A DNA stretch of 50,850 nucleotides, taken from an uncultured Methylococcaceae bacterium (GTDB lineage Bacteria > Pseudomonadota > Gammaproteobacteria > Methylococcales > Methylomonadaceae). Positions 37,031 through 45,525 of the stretch are shown here, in pieces. How positions within the stretch are numbered: position 1 is the first letter of the stretch; each line of letters starts with the position of its first letter. The position numbers and the translations under genes are program-made. The notes under the pieces are model-generated. The model was not told the DNA's origin, did no database searches, and was given only the letters and a program-made list of their open reading frames with translations. The DNA lies in contig CAIOMN010000103.1 of assembly GCA_903859415.1 (NCBI GenBank), positions 1 through 50,850 of the forward strand, given 5' to 3'.

Positions 37031-38674
37031 CTATTCCCATAGTGACCACTGATCGAATAATAAGACGTTAGCTGCAATCAGTGCATTTGCTACGCCATGG
37101 GCAACAATAGCATCAGAAAGATAACCTCTTCGATACAGCGCTATGGCAAATGCCATTCCAGCCAGTATGCCTGCCACCCAACGTCCATGCATTAATCCAA
37201 ACATAACAGAAGAGACAATAAAGGAAATCCAGGTAAAGTGGACTACTGAGCTTTTTTCAAAATCAGGTATAAAGTAGCGTAGCAAATAACCGCGAAAAGC
37301 AAATTCTTCTACAATTGGAATAACAATGACGGAACCCATTACACGAAAAAACAGCCAGGTAATCATGAACCAGTTTGATAGTTTTGATAAGTGATCTGGG
37401 AGACTGTTGCTTTTATCGGTTGTTGAGGGTTCAAGCAATATCCACATTATGAAAACAGCTACACCGATCATAACTGCTTGCCATGACCAACCCCAATTGA
37501 GTGTTCGATAAGCGGGACGGCAATACCATAATACGGCAGCACAAATGCCAATACGTAATGGATAAAATGTTTCGAAGCCCGCCGAGAGCGCTGAACTAAT
37601 CATTAACAAACCCATCATTACCAAAAAGGGGATAAGTAGTGCGGTATTTAAAGAGGGCGTCAGTGATATTTTTCGATTTGTTTTTTTTCTGGCAAATATA
37701 AAATGAGCCAGTGTTATGAGGGCAATTGCAATAAGTGTAAAATTGATCCAACCTGCTTGTGAGTGTAATCCACCCATAGCAATGTTTCGGGAAACATATT
37801 CTCCAAAAATGATCATCGATACAATTCTAATCAGATTGGCAATCCAAATTGCCACAATACCTACAGGAAAAAGTAAAAATACATGAGGAAACTTTAGGTG
37901 CTTGTGGAATAGCCATATATACAGCGAGGTAAAAACAGTGATCATGACCATGCCTTCATAGCCTGAACAACCGGGAGAAATCTCTATCTCGAATGATTTT
38001 AATCCAAGTGTCTTATACACGAAGTCATAACTGACATCTGAATAAAACCAACGTAGTATCTCAGAAGCAAATTTTATTGAAATATCAGCGACTGGGCCTC
38101 CAAGTTTGTCAGACATTAAAACTGCTAGCCAGATTATTGTTGCAGTTAGTATTGCCATCAACATTGCCCGATATTCGGAGAGAAACAGTTGTATCCAAAA
38201 AGATTTGGGTGCAAAAGTGAGTAGCCAGGAAAGAAATGTAAAGCCAGCCAAAGCAAACCAAACGACAAACCATTTTGACTCTTGGTTAAGGGATAGACCA
38301 AACGATGGGATGATATTAGAACTGGAGTCAGGGAGAATCAGGCTGGTATAAAGTACGAGTAGAGCAAAAGTTAATAATTGGATGACTAACCATTTTGTCC
38401 AGTTATGTTCAGTATTTTTGAGAGACTGGAATATGTCTAGGATACGAGGGCTAATCAAAAGGAAAAATGCTGCAACAAAGGAAACCAAAAACTTTAGCAG
38501 TGAAGAGGCAAAACTACTCAAGCGAATGAAGGTATTTTCACTGTTTTTAAGCTCTTCTACATGAAAATCAAAAAGCCCAGTCAAGCTGATTATTTCTACT
38601 AACAGAAGTAAAAAAACAAAGATCAATCGCAGATAACAGGTAAGCGATTGGTTAGAAGCGAATAATGTTGGCAT
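37031..38674 (-). CDS. xrtE: Exosortase E/CPBP protease fusion (XrtE, VPEID-CTERM system)
   Basis: A 547-residue polytopic membrane protein that fuses two proteases. The first half is an exosortase: catalytic Cys236 in SPGCSGYEG, Arg283 in NLIRIVSM, and His304 in GGLHSQAGW. The second half is a CPBP/CAAX-type intramembrane protease with EEFAFR (Glu456, Glu457, Arg461) and conserved His496 and His526. This fusion defines exosortase E of the VPEID-CTERM system, which cuts and possibly re-anchors proteins carrying that C-terminal signal. The small divergent gene starting 275 bp beyond its start encodes just such a protein (TPEID variant), indicating an enzyme with a dedicated target. About 16 membrane helices. 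Confidence 0.93.
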   Translation of the reverse strand: MPTLFASNQSLTCYLRLIFVFLLLLVEIISLTGLFDFHVEELKNSENTFIRLSSFASSLLKFLVSFVAAFFLLISPRILDIFQSLKNTEHNWTKWLVIQLLTFALLVLYTSLILPDSSSNIIPSFGLSLNQESKWFVVWFALAGFTFLSWLLTFAPKSFWIQLFLSEYRAMLMAILTATIIWLAVLMSDKLGGPVADISIKFASEILRWFYSDVSYDFVYKTLGLKSFEIEISPGCSGYEGMVMITVFTSLYIWLFHKHLKFPHVFLLFPVGIVAIWIANLIRIVSMIIFGEYVSRNIAMGGLHSQAGWINFTLIAIALITLAHFIFARKKTNRKISLTPSLNTALLIPFLVMMGLLMISSALSAGFETFYPLRIGICAAVLWYCRPAYRTLNWGWSWQAVMIGVAVFIMWILLEPSTTDKSNSLPDHLSKLSNWFMITWLFFRVMGSVIVIPIVEEFAFRGYLLRYFIPDFEKSSVVHFTWISFIVSSVMFGLMHGRWVAGILAGMAFAIALYRRGYLSDAIVAHGVANALIAANVLLFDQWSLWE

Positions 38675-38948
38675 AGGATTTTTGATTTGACTCGAAAGTT
38701 TACTCTATGATGCCATAAAAAATATGATTACCTCAAATTTTAATGCTGAATATACATGACATTCAAACTATTATTGACTTTGACAAAAATAAGTATAAGA
38801 TTAAATCGAAATCACAGTTCAAATCTGAATATTTCATTAATGCTCGATGCTTAGTTTTTTGGTCGTTGTTCTTTTCGTAAGTTGTTTCAAACAATAATAC
38901 ATTTGAACATCGAGCAATAATGATTTTCTCCAACAAGAAGGTGCGACT

Positions 38949-39170
38949 ATGAAGATAAAACAAAAATTTTTAACCGCTACAATGCTGACTGTACTCCTCT
39001 TTAGTACTGGTAATGTTTGGGCTACTCCTTGTATTTCCAATATCAATTGTGGTGGGCCAACACCAGAGATTGATGCTGCATCAGGTACAGCTGCTATTGC
39101 GCTTTTGACTGGAGTTGTTCTTTATATTAGAAAAAGATCTAAGTCGAAAAGTTCTAAATCAGAAGAATAG
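38949..39170 (+). CDS. PEID-CTERM sorting substrate of exosortase E
   Basis: A 73-residue protein with three parts: a signal peptide (1-26, cleavage after WA), a tiny middle of about 11 residues with two cysteines (TPCISNINCGGP), and a C-terminal sorting tripartite signal. The last consists of TPEID (38-42), a membrane helix (about 44-60) and a basic tail RKRSKSKSSKS. AGAAGG precedes the ATG. It is divergent from the exosortase E gene and matches the VPEID-CTERM architecture with Thr for Val. After signal cleavage and exosortase action only a peptide of some 12-15 residues would remain. Its role is unknown. Confidence 0.88.
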   Translation: MKIKQKFLTATMLTVLLFSTGNVWATPCISNINCGGPTPEIDAASGTAAIALLTGVVLYIRKRSKSKSSKSEE

Positions 39171-39349
39171 AAGTTTTTTGGGAGGGCGATTGGAGAATTT
39201 CACCTCTAGTATTAATTGATTAATTCAATCGCTTTCCTTGATTTTATGTATAAGTATGAAATGTACCCAGCAGTTGTCCAGCTTTTAATATTCCCCATTA
39301 GCGGCAACTTTATGTGCTAGTGTCAGCGTTTTGAGGATGGAACATCGAA

Positions 39350-40465
39350 CTAGGCAGCCGATTTCAAGAGTAAGTCTTTAAATCGCTTTAATTCCGAGTA
39401 ATGTAGCAAGTGAACGCCAGTTGAATCGGCTAATTGTTTAGCCGATGCAGTATAACGTGCGTTAGATATTACAGCGGCAATATCAGCCCGGATGTATTGT
39501 TTGCCGGCAATAATTTGCTGAACCGCCTGATTACCAACAGGGCTTGAATATTTCTTACACTGAAAAGCCACGTGGATATTTTTATATTCAGCAATTATGT
39601 CTATGCCTTGATCACTAGAAGCTTGGGTGACTTTTGCTTTCCAGCCATTGGCTTTTAAAATATCGGCACAATAATGCTCAAAGTCGATAGGAGACAAATG
39701 CTCAACATTAATGTTTTTAAAATCGGAATTAACTCCCTTTTGTTCATAAACGATGACGGCACTCGTGATTCTTTGTTTAAGCTCTTTAAAATGAGCTTCA
39801 CGCGCTAAGTGGTTTTTTATGTCACTATTTTTACAGAGTACGTTCTTAATAAAGTATCGGATTGCGGTCTCCCATTGATCATAAAAAACATTACCATATT
39901 CGTCTTGCTTTACTGTTTGTTTATATTTCAATGCAAGCGCTTTAATATGATGATTGATTAATTCATCAATTTGTTTGTCCAATAGATTTTTCTTCTTAAT
40001 TAATTTTAATACTTTTCGAGCTTTGTTTAATGTCCCTATTAAATAAGCCAGGAGTAATATAAAGATCAAGCCGCTGCTTATGCTCTCTTTGGAAATTGAG
40101 AGTTGATTTTTCAGGTTTAAAAGCAGATGTGGTTGATCAGGTAGAGTCTCAGCTATAAAAGACCTTAAAGAGTCCTGAAGGGTAAGATCGGGGTCAACCT
40201 TCAACTTGATATTGGATAACTCCGACTTTTTTAATATTTTTATGGCATTCAGGTTGCCTGACTCGGCGGCTTTTTTAAACCATTCAATAGCTAAATCGTT
40301 ATTTTTTGCTAAGCCACCCATCCCTTTTAAATATCGGTAGCCAATAGAGTACTTAGCATCGCTATTTCCCTTTTCGGATAATTCGAAAAGCTGCTCTTTT
40401 GTAAAATGGGTTTTATAAGTCGTCATTATCCTTGCGTTATTAGATTCCAGATCAACGGTATTCAT
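39350..40465 (-). CDS. Sel1-repeat/TM/Mrr-type restriction nuclease
   Basis: A 371-residue protein in four parts. First come one or two Sel1 repeats (KYSIGYRYLKGMGGLAKN, then AIEWFKKAAESGN). A spacer and one membrane helix follow (SGLIFILLLAYLIGTL, near residue 135-148). Next is a basic helical linker, KARKVLKLIKKKNLLDK. Last is a C-terminal Mrr_cat domain with LSPIDFEHYCADILKANGWKA, DQGIDIIAEY and FQCKKYSSPVGNQAV. The nuclease core has Asp (DQGIDI), Gln and Lys (QCK), as in Mrr-like enzymes that cut modified DNA. The architecture resembles membrane-tethered defence nucleases. The start ATG at 40465 is preferred over GTG 40477, though neither has a strong ribosome site. Confidence 0.85.
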   Translation of the reverse strand: MNTVDLESNNARIMTTYKTHFTKEQLFELSEKGNSDAKYSIGYRYLKGMGGLAKNNDLAIEWFKKAAESGNLNAIKILKKSELSNIKLKVDPDLTLQDSLRSFIAETLPDQPHLLLNLKNQLSISKESISSGLIFILLLAYLIGTLNKARKVLKLIKKKNLLDKQIDELINHHIKALALKYKQTVKQDEYGNVFYDQWETAIRYFIKNVLCKNSDIKNHLAREAHFKELKQRITSAVIVYEQKGVNSDFKNINVEHLSPIDFEHYCADILKANGWKAKVTQASSDQGIDIIAEYKNIHVAFQCKKYSSPVGNQAVQQIIAGKQYIRADIAAVISNARYTASAKQLADSTGVHLLHYSELKRFKDLLLKSAA

Positions 40466-40603
40466 GCTATTTCTCACATTCTAATCTAACCCATTATAAT
40501 TATTCAACTTATTGTGTAATATTAGCATTAACTTGTGGTTGGTAGCTTAAGCGCTCATAATTTGTTCACTTTAATGCGTGTTTAACAGGTAAAGTATGGC
40601 TCA

Positions 40604-41473
40604 ATGAAGCGGTTGTTTCCTATTGCTTGGATCGTGTTGATAATGGCGGTGTCACTTTTTGTTTGGTTAAGGCCAATGTCGGTTAACGCTCTGAATTATT
40701 TAATTTGGAAGACTTCCACCCCAACACAGGTTGAAACGGGTAATATCGATTATCAAGGGGCAAAGATACATTATGTATCTTATGGTCAAGGTGATCCGGT
40801 ATTGTTGCTTCATGGTGGTTTAAGTAACAGACTCAGCTGGTTTTCTCAAATCCCTTGGCTGGTTGCTTCTGGGCGAAGGGTTATTCTGATCGATACCCGA
40901 GGGCATGGTTATTCAACAAAGGGGCATTCAAAACTCAGCTATCAAATTTTTGCTGAAGATACACTGCAAGTACTGGACAGACTGGGTATTCAGCGTACTG
41001 ATGTGGTGGGCTGGAGCGATGGCGGCATTATTGCCTTATTACTGGGTTTAGAGTCCCCACAACGCATAGCTAAAATTGTCGCTATTAGTGCTAATTTTCA
41101 TCCTTCTGGTGTTATTCTTGAAGCGGAAAGTCCGCAGTCAGTCTCAAATACGGGCTTTTTAAAGTCTATTCGTGACTGGTTTCGTGGCGTGTGGTCAGGA
41201 GCAGGTGAACAGCATCCTTCTCTTGAAGCAGAGATTATAGAGCTATGGCGGACTGAACCTCAACTTGAGCATTCTGATTTACATGCCATTACTTCACCCA
41301 CGCTGGTTGTGGTAGGAGAAAACGATATTATAGATTTGAATCATTCAAATGAATTGGCTCGCATGTTAGCTAATGGCCGGATTGAAGTGATTCCGGGTGC
41401 TGGTCATGCGGCTCCTGTAACGCATGCTCAAGAAATTAATCAATTGATTGCCTCGTTCCTAGGGATTTATTAA
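40604..41473 (+). CDS. Alpha/beta hydrolase
   Basis: A 289-residue alpha/beta hydrolase with an N-terminal membrane segment (IAWIVLIMAVSLFVWL). The oxyanion loop HGGLSN, nucleophile elbow GWSDGG and C-terminal His in AGHAAPVTH are intact. It is probably anchored in the inner membrane facing the periplasm. It is 28 bp before the AcvB/VirJ gene and 34 bp more leads to mprF, so all three probably form one transcript. Its substrate is unknown; a phospholipid or aminoacyl-lipid is inferred only from the operon. Confidence 0.87.
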   Translation: MKRLFPIAWIVLIMAVSLFVWLRPMSVNALNYLIWKTSTPTQVETGNIDYQGAKIHYVSYGQGDPVLLLHGGLSNRLSWFSQIPWLVASGRRVILIDTRGHGYSTKGHSKLSYQIFAEDTLQVLDRLGIQRTDVVGWSDGGIIALLLGLESPQRIAKIVAISANFHPSGVILEAESPQSVSNTGFLKSIRDWFRGVWSGAGEQHPSLEAEIIELWRTEPQLEHSDLHAITSPTLVVVGENDIIDLNHSNELARMLANGRIEVIPGAGHAAPVTHAQEINQLIASFLGIY

Positions 41474-41501
41474 AGAATTATTCTTTACGATAGAAATTAT
41501 A

Positions 41502-42845
41502 ATGAAAACAATAAAGCGTTTGTTGATTGGTATTTTATTTGTCGTCACCGGATTAGGCATTTGGAAGCTAGCGCCCATTGTTCCGCCTGTTCTAAATAAC
41601 ACGCTTGATTCTGAAGTATTTGGTTCAATAGAGATTGCCCAGCCTGCCTGGGGAGAACCACAGGGTTTAATTCTGGCATTCGTTGACAGCAATAAAACGC
41701 CGGCCAGAGAGCTTAGTAAGCAGTTGGCTACTAAAGGTGTTGTCGCGAAGGTTGTTGATGTGGGCCACTTTTTTAATAATTTAAAATCTATATCTGGCCA
41801 GTGTGTAGAGGCAAAACAGGTAGTTGATTCTATAGATGGGCTTTTAAAAGGGTTACCGGAACCCAAGGGTAAGCCACCCATTATTGCCGGCATTGGAGAG
41901 GGAGCATTGATACCCTTTTTAAACGCACAAGTGTTATCCGGTAAAATAGTGATCAATTTATCTATCGGCTTTTCAGTCACCTTGCCTGATAATCTTGTAT
42001 TGTGTTCCCCTCTATCACAGAAACAACAAAGCTTGGTGTCTTCACCCAAGCTAAAAAGTAATTGGCGTTCAGTTTGGGCGGATCAACCCGATTCAAAAAC
42101 GGGGGTCTTTATTAAATCCTTAGGTGATGTTGATATTCGTATTGCTGCTTACGATACTCCGCTTGAAACCTTACTGGTTGATGAGTTGAATATCAGTATG
42201 GGGTTAGCAGATACAAATGCACCACCGATGCCCGTCGTAGAAATGAAATCGAGTGAATCGAGTAATAATGTGACCCTGTTTTATTCGGGAGATGGCGGGT
42301 GGCGGGATTTGGATAGAACGGTTGCTGATGAAATGAATAAGTTGAATTATCCAGTAGTGGGTATCGATGTTTTACGTTATTTCTGGGAGCATAAAACCCC
42401 AGAACAAGCCGCAGCGGATCTATCGGCTACGATGGCTTATTATCGAAGACAATGGCAAGTAGACACTTTTGTTTTAACAGGGTATTCCTTTGGCGCAGAT
42501 ATTTTGCCGGCTTTATATAATCGCTTGCCTCAAAAAGATAAGGACAGTGTTTCACTTTTGGTGTTGTTGGCATTAGCCGAAAGCGCGGATTTCGAGATTC
42601 ATGTTTCTGGTTGGCTGGGTCATAGTGCTGGTGAACTGCCCTTAGCGCCTGAATTGGCAAAGATTCCGAAGAGCAAGCTATTATGTGTTTATGGTCGAGA
42701 CGAAAAAGACGAAACCGCGTGTAACAGTTTGTTAAATAGTGACGCTAAAGTTTTGGAATTGCCTGGGGGGCATCATTTTGATAAGGATTACCCCAAATTA
42801 ACCCGTCAAATTTTGGATGTTTATCGGCAGCATCATATTAATTAA
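41502..42845 (+). CDS. AcvB/VirJ family lysyl-phosphatidylglycerol hydrolase-like protein
   Basis: A 447-residue periplasmic protein with a signal-anchor (IGILFVVTGLGIWKLAPIV). The C-terminal VirJ-like domain has FYSGDGGWRDLD, DVLRYFW, and the nucleophile elbow GYSFGADILPAL, with terminal His in GGHHFD. In Agrobacterium and Rhizobium, AcvB sits next to the lysyl-phosphatidylglycerol synthase and removes the amino acid again from the lipid. Here it is followed 34 bp later by mprF, the same pairing. An N-terminal domain duplicates the fold in degenerate form. The lipid-hydrolase role is inferred from that precedent. Confidence 0.87.
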   Translation: MKTIKRLLIGILFVVTGLGIWKLAPIVPPVLNNTLDSEVFGSIEIAQPAWGEPQGLILAFVDSNKTPARELSKQLATKGVVAKVVDVGHFFNNLKSISGQCVEAKQVVDSIDGLLKGLPEPKGKPPIIAGIGEGALIPFLNAQVLSGKIVINLSIGFSVTLPDNLVLCSPLSQKQQSLVSSPKLKSNWRSVWADQPDSKTGVFIKSLGDVDIRIAAYDTPLETLLVDELNISMGLADTNAPPMPVVEMKSSESSNNVTLFYSGDGGWRDLDRTVADEMNKLNYPVVGIDVLRYFWEHKTPEQAAADLSATMAYYRRQWQVDTFVLTGYSFGADILPALYNRLPQKDKDSVSLLVLLALAESADFEIHVSGWLGHSAGELPLAPELAKIPKSKLLCVYGRDEKDETACNSLLNSDAKVLELPGGHHFDKDYPKLTRQILDVYRQHHIN

Positions 42846-42879
42846 CGTTAGCTTTTATAACCTACTCATACTATAGATT

Positions 42880-45462
42880 ATGACTCGTGAATTGTTAAGT
42901 CGATTATTACAAAAAATAGCGCATTGGTTACCGGTCATTTTGTTTGCCTGCGCACTCTATATTGTTCATAAGCAAATTAAAGCGCATGATTTGAGCGATA
43001 TTCTGTTTCGATTGGAGGCAATGCCGTTCAGGATTGTCATCGCCTCAGTTGTTTTGACGGTTATAAATTATTTTGTGTTGGCAGCTTATGACTGGTTGGC
43101 TTTACGATATACCGGTCATGGACATATCCCCGTCCCCAAGATGATTGCCGCCGCACTATTGAGTTATGCGATTAGTAATAACACCGGCCATGCCTGGGCT
43201 GCAGGTGGGTCTATTCGTTACCGGTTTTATTCAAAATGGGGGGTTCCAGGCTGGGATATCTTAAAGATTTCGCTGTTTCAAACCATCACTTATCTTTTGG
43301 GCGCGTTAAGTCTAGGCTTAATCGGTAGTTTAGTATTGCCGCATTATTTGTCGCGTACTGTTCAAGTACCCTATGCCATTCATTGGGTTAGTGTTCTTTG
43401 TTTGGGCTCTTTGTTATTTTACTGGGGAGCCGTTTGGTTGTGGCGTAAGCCATTAAATATTAAGGGTTTTGAAATTTCTTTGCCTTCACCGAAGATGGCA
43501 TTCTGGCAAACTGTTGTTTCCAGTATAGATGTTGTTTTGTCCTCCCTGGTTTTGTGGGTACTTCTGCTCGGCAAGATCGACATTGATTTTGGGGCGTTTG
43601 TCGTTGTTTTTGTCGTGGCTCAGGTAGTCGGTGTTTTGAGTCAGGTGCCTGGGGGAATAGGTGTATTTGAAAGTGCATTTCTTTGGTTAATGTCGGATAT
43701 CGAAGCAATAGATCAACATTTAGTTTTGGTTGGTGCTTTGTTATTGTACCGGGTAATTTACTATTTCATGCCGTTACTGATAGCCGGTATCAGTTTGTTG
43801 GGCTATGAAATATACAGTCGAAGAGCATTGCTGAGTGCCAGTGGTCATGCGGTATATCACGTCTTACTCGCTTTTTTGCCTCAGTTATATTCACTTTTAT
43901 TGTTATTGGCAGGCGCTTTGTTATTGATTTCAGGCTCAATCCCCGCCGATCCTAAAATTCTAGAGACATTAAGAGAAATAGTACCATTGCCAATTGTTGA
44001 ATTATCACATTTGAGTGGTAGTTTGGCGGGTATCTTGTTGTTGTTTTTGGCCCGAGGTATTTTTCTTAGAATTGATGCGGCTTGGTTTGGCAGTTTAGGT
44101 TTACTCACCTTAGGTATTTTTGCTTCGTTGCTAAAAGGCTTCGATTGGCATGAGGCATTAGTGTTATCTGTCATATTGCTCTTAATATTACCTGCTCGTA
44201 GTTATTTTCAACGGCGATCATCGTTATTACGTTTGTCATTTTCTCGGACTTGGTTGGCAACGGTCACGATGGTTTTAGTGGGTTCAATGTGGTTAGGTTT
44301 TTTTGCCTATCGTGATGTCGAGTTTTCACAGGAGTTGTGGTGGCAATTTTCTTATGACGGCAACGCGCCCCGGTTTTTACGCGCAGTGTTGTTGATTAGT
44401 GTAGTGATTGTCATCTACGGCTTATTTCATTTATTGGGGGTAGCGCCACCACAGGTCAGCTTGAAACCAACTGAACAGGAACTTCTGGAGGCAAGACAAA
44501 TAGTCATGAAATGCCCGAGTACAGTGGGCTATTTGGCTTTACTCGGTGATAAATTTCTATTTTGGAACGCTCAACGAAATGCTTTTATTATGTACGCCAT
44601 AGTCAACCCGTTTTGGATTGCGATGGGTGATCCTGTGGGTGAGCAAGAAGGGATAGAGGAGTTACTGTATCAGTTTTTAGAGCAGGCAGACCGTTATGGC
44701 GCCAAGATTGTTTTTTATCAAGCAAGCACTGAATGGTTGCCCACTTATCTGGATTTGGGTCTGTCGCTATTTAAATTAGGTGAAGAAGCACGCGTCGATT
44801 TATCCACGTTTACTTTGCAAGGGAAGCAGCGTGAATCACAACGCAGTGCGCGTAATAAATTCGACAAATTGGGTTATCGTTTTGAAATATTATCGGGGGT
44901 GGACGTTGATCTTGCATTGCCAAGGTTACGACAAATTTCTGATGAATGGTTATCGAATAAGAATACTCGGGAAAAAGGATTTTCATTGGGTTTTTTTGAG
45001 GATAATTATTTGCGTAGTACTGATGTTGCGGTCATAAAAGATGAGTCTGGGGTGATCAGAGCGTTTGCCAACCTTTGGCAAACGCAAGGACGTGAAGAAT
45101 TATCCATTGATCTGATGCGTTATAGTCCAGAAAGCCCGAAAGGTATTATGGATTATTTGTTTGCTGAGCTCTTGATGTGGGGGAGGGAAGAACATTACCA
45201 CTGGTTTTCACTAGGGATGGCGCCCTTGGCTGGGTTGGAAAGTAGACCATTAGCTCCTTTATGGCATAAAGTGGGTGCTATCATTTTTAAAATGGGTGAT
45301 CAGTTTTATAACTTTGAAGGGCTTTATGAATACAAAGCCAAGTTTGCTCCGAAATGGCATTCTCTTTATTTAGCAGCACCTGCGGGGCCTTCGGTCCCCG
45401 TTATTCTTATGCAAATTACCCGACTAATATCAGGTGGTTGGCAAGGAGTTTTTAGTAAATAA
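42880..45462 (+). CDS. mprF: Bifunctional phosphatidylglycerol lysyltransferase/flippase MprF
   Basis: An 860-residue membrane protein that modifies phosphatidylglycerol with an aminoacyl group and flips it outward, reducing anionic charge and raising resistance to cationic peptides. The N-terminal half has about 13 membrane helices, including the flippase core with NNTGHAWAAGGSIRYRFYSKWG and PGGIGVFESAFLWL. The soluble synthase half (about 540-850) has the DUF2156 acetyltransferase-like fold with MGDPVG, KGIMDYLFAELLMWG and HWFSLGMAPLAGLE. Lysine is the usual amino acid, alanine possible. It ends a three-gene unit with AcvB. Confidence 0.94.
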   Translation: MTRELLSRLLQKIAHWLPVILFACALYIVHKQIKAHDLSDILFRLEAMPFRIVIASVVLTVINYFVLAAYDWLALRYTGHGHIPVPKMIAAALLSYAISNNTGHAWAAGGSIRYRFYSKWGVPGWDILKISLFQTITYLLGALSLGLIGSLVLPHYLSRTVQVPYAIHWVSVLCLGSLLFYWGAVWLWRKPLNIKGFEISLPSPKMAFWQTVVSSIDVVLSSLVLWVLLLGKIDIDFGAFVVVFVVAQVVGVLSQVPGGIGVFESAFLWLMSDIEAIDQHLVLVGALLLYRVIYYFMPLLIAGISLLGYEIYSRRALLSASGHAVYHVLLAFLPQLYSLLLLLAGALLLISGSIPADPKILETLREIVPLPIVELSHLSGSLAGILLLFLARGIFLRIDAAWFGSLGLLTLGIFASLLKGFDWHEALVLSVILLLILPARSYFQRRSSLLRLSFSRTWLATVTMVLVGSMWLGFFAYRDVEFSQELWWQFSYDGNAPRFLRAVLLISVVIVIYGLFHLLGVAPPQVSLKPTEQELLEARQIVMKCPSTVGYLALLGDKFLFWNAQRNAFIMYAIVNPFWIAMGDPVGEQEGIEELLYQFLEQADRYGAKIVFYQASTEWLPTYLDLGLSLFKLGEEARVDLSTFTLQGKQRESQRSARNKFDKLGYRFEILSGVDVDLALPRLRQISDEWLSNKNTREKGFSLGFFEDNYLRSTDVAVIKDESGVIRAFANLWQTQGREELSIDLMRYSPESPKGIMDYLFAELLMWGREEHYHWFSLGMAPLAGLESRPLAPLWHKVGAIIFKMGDQFYNFEGLYEYKAKFAPKWHSLYLAAPAGPSVPVILMQITRLISGGWQGVFSK

Positions 45463-45525
45463 TTTTCCCTGAGGTTACTGCGAACACCTGAACCGGAACT
45501 TATCAATTGTGGAAAAATTTGGTTG

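Noticed and set aside
36155-38674. Transglutaminase gene and exosortase as a single operon
   Set aside because: They are convergent, so they cannot share a transcript.
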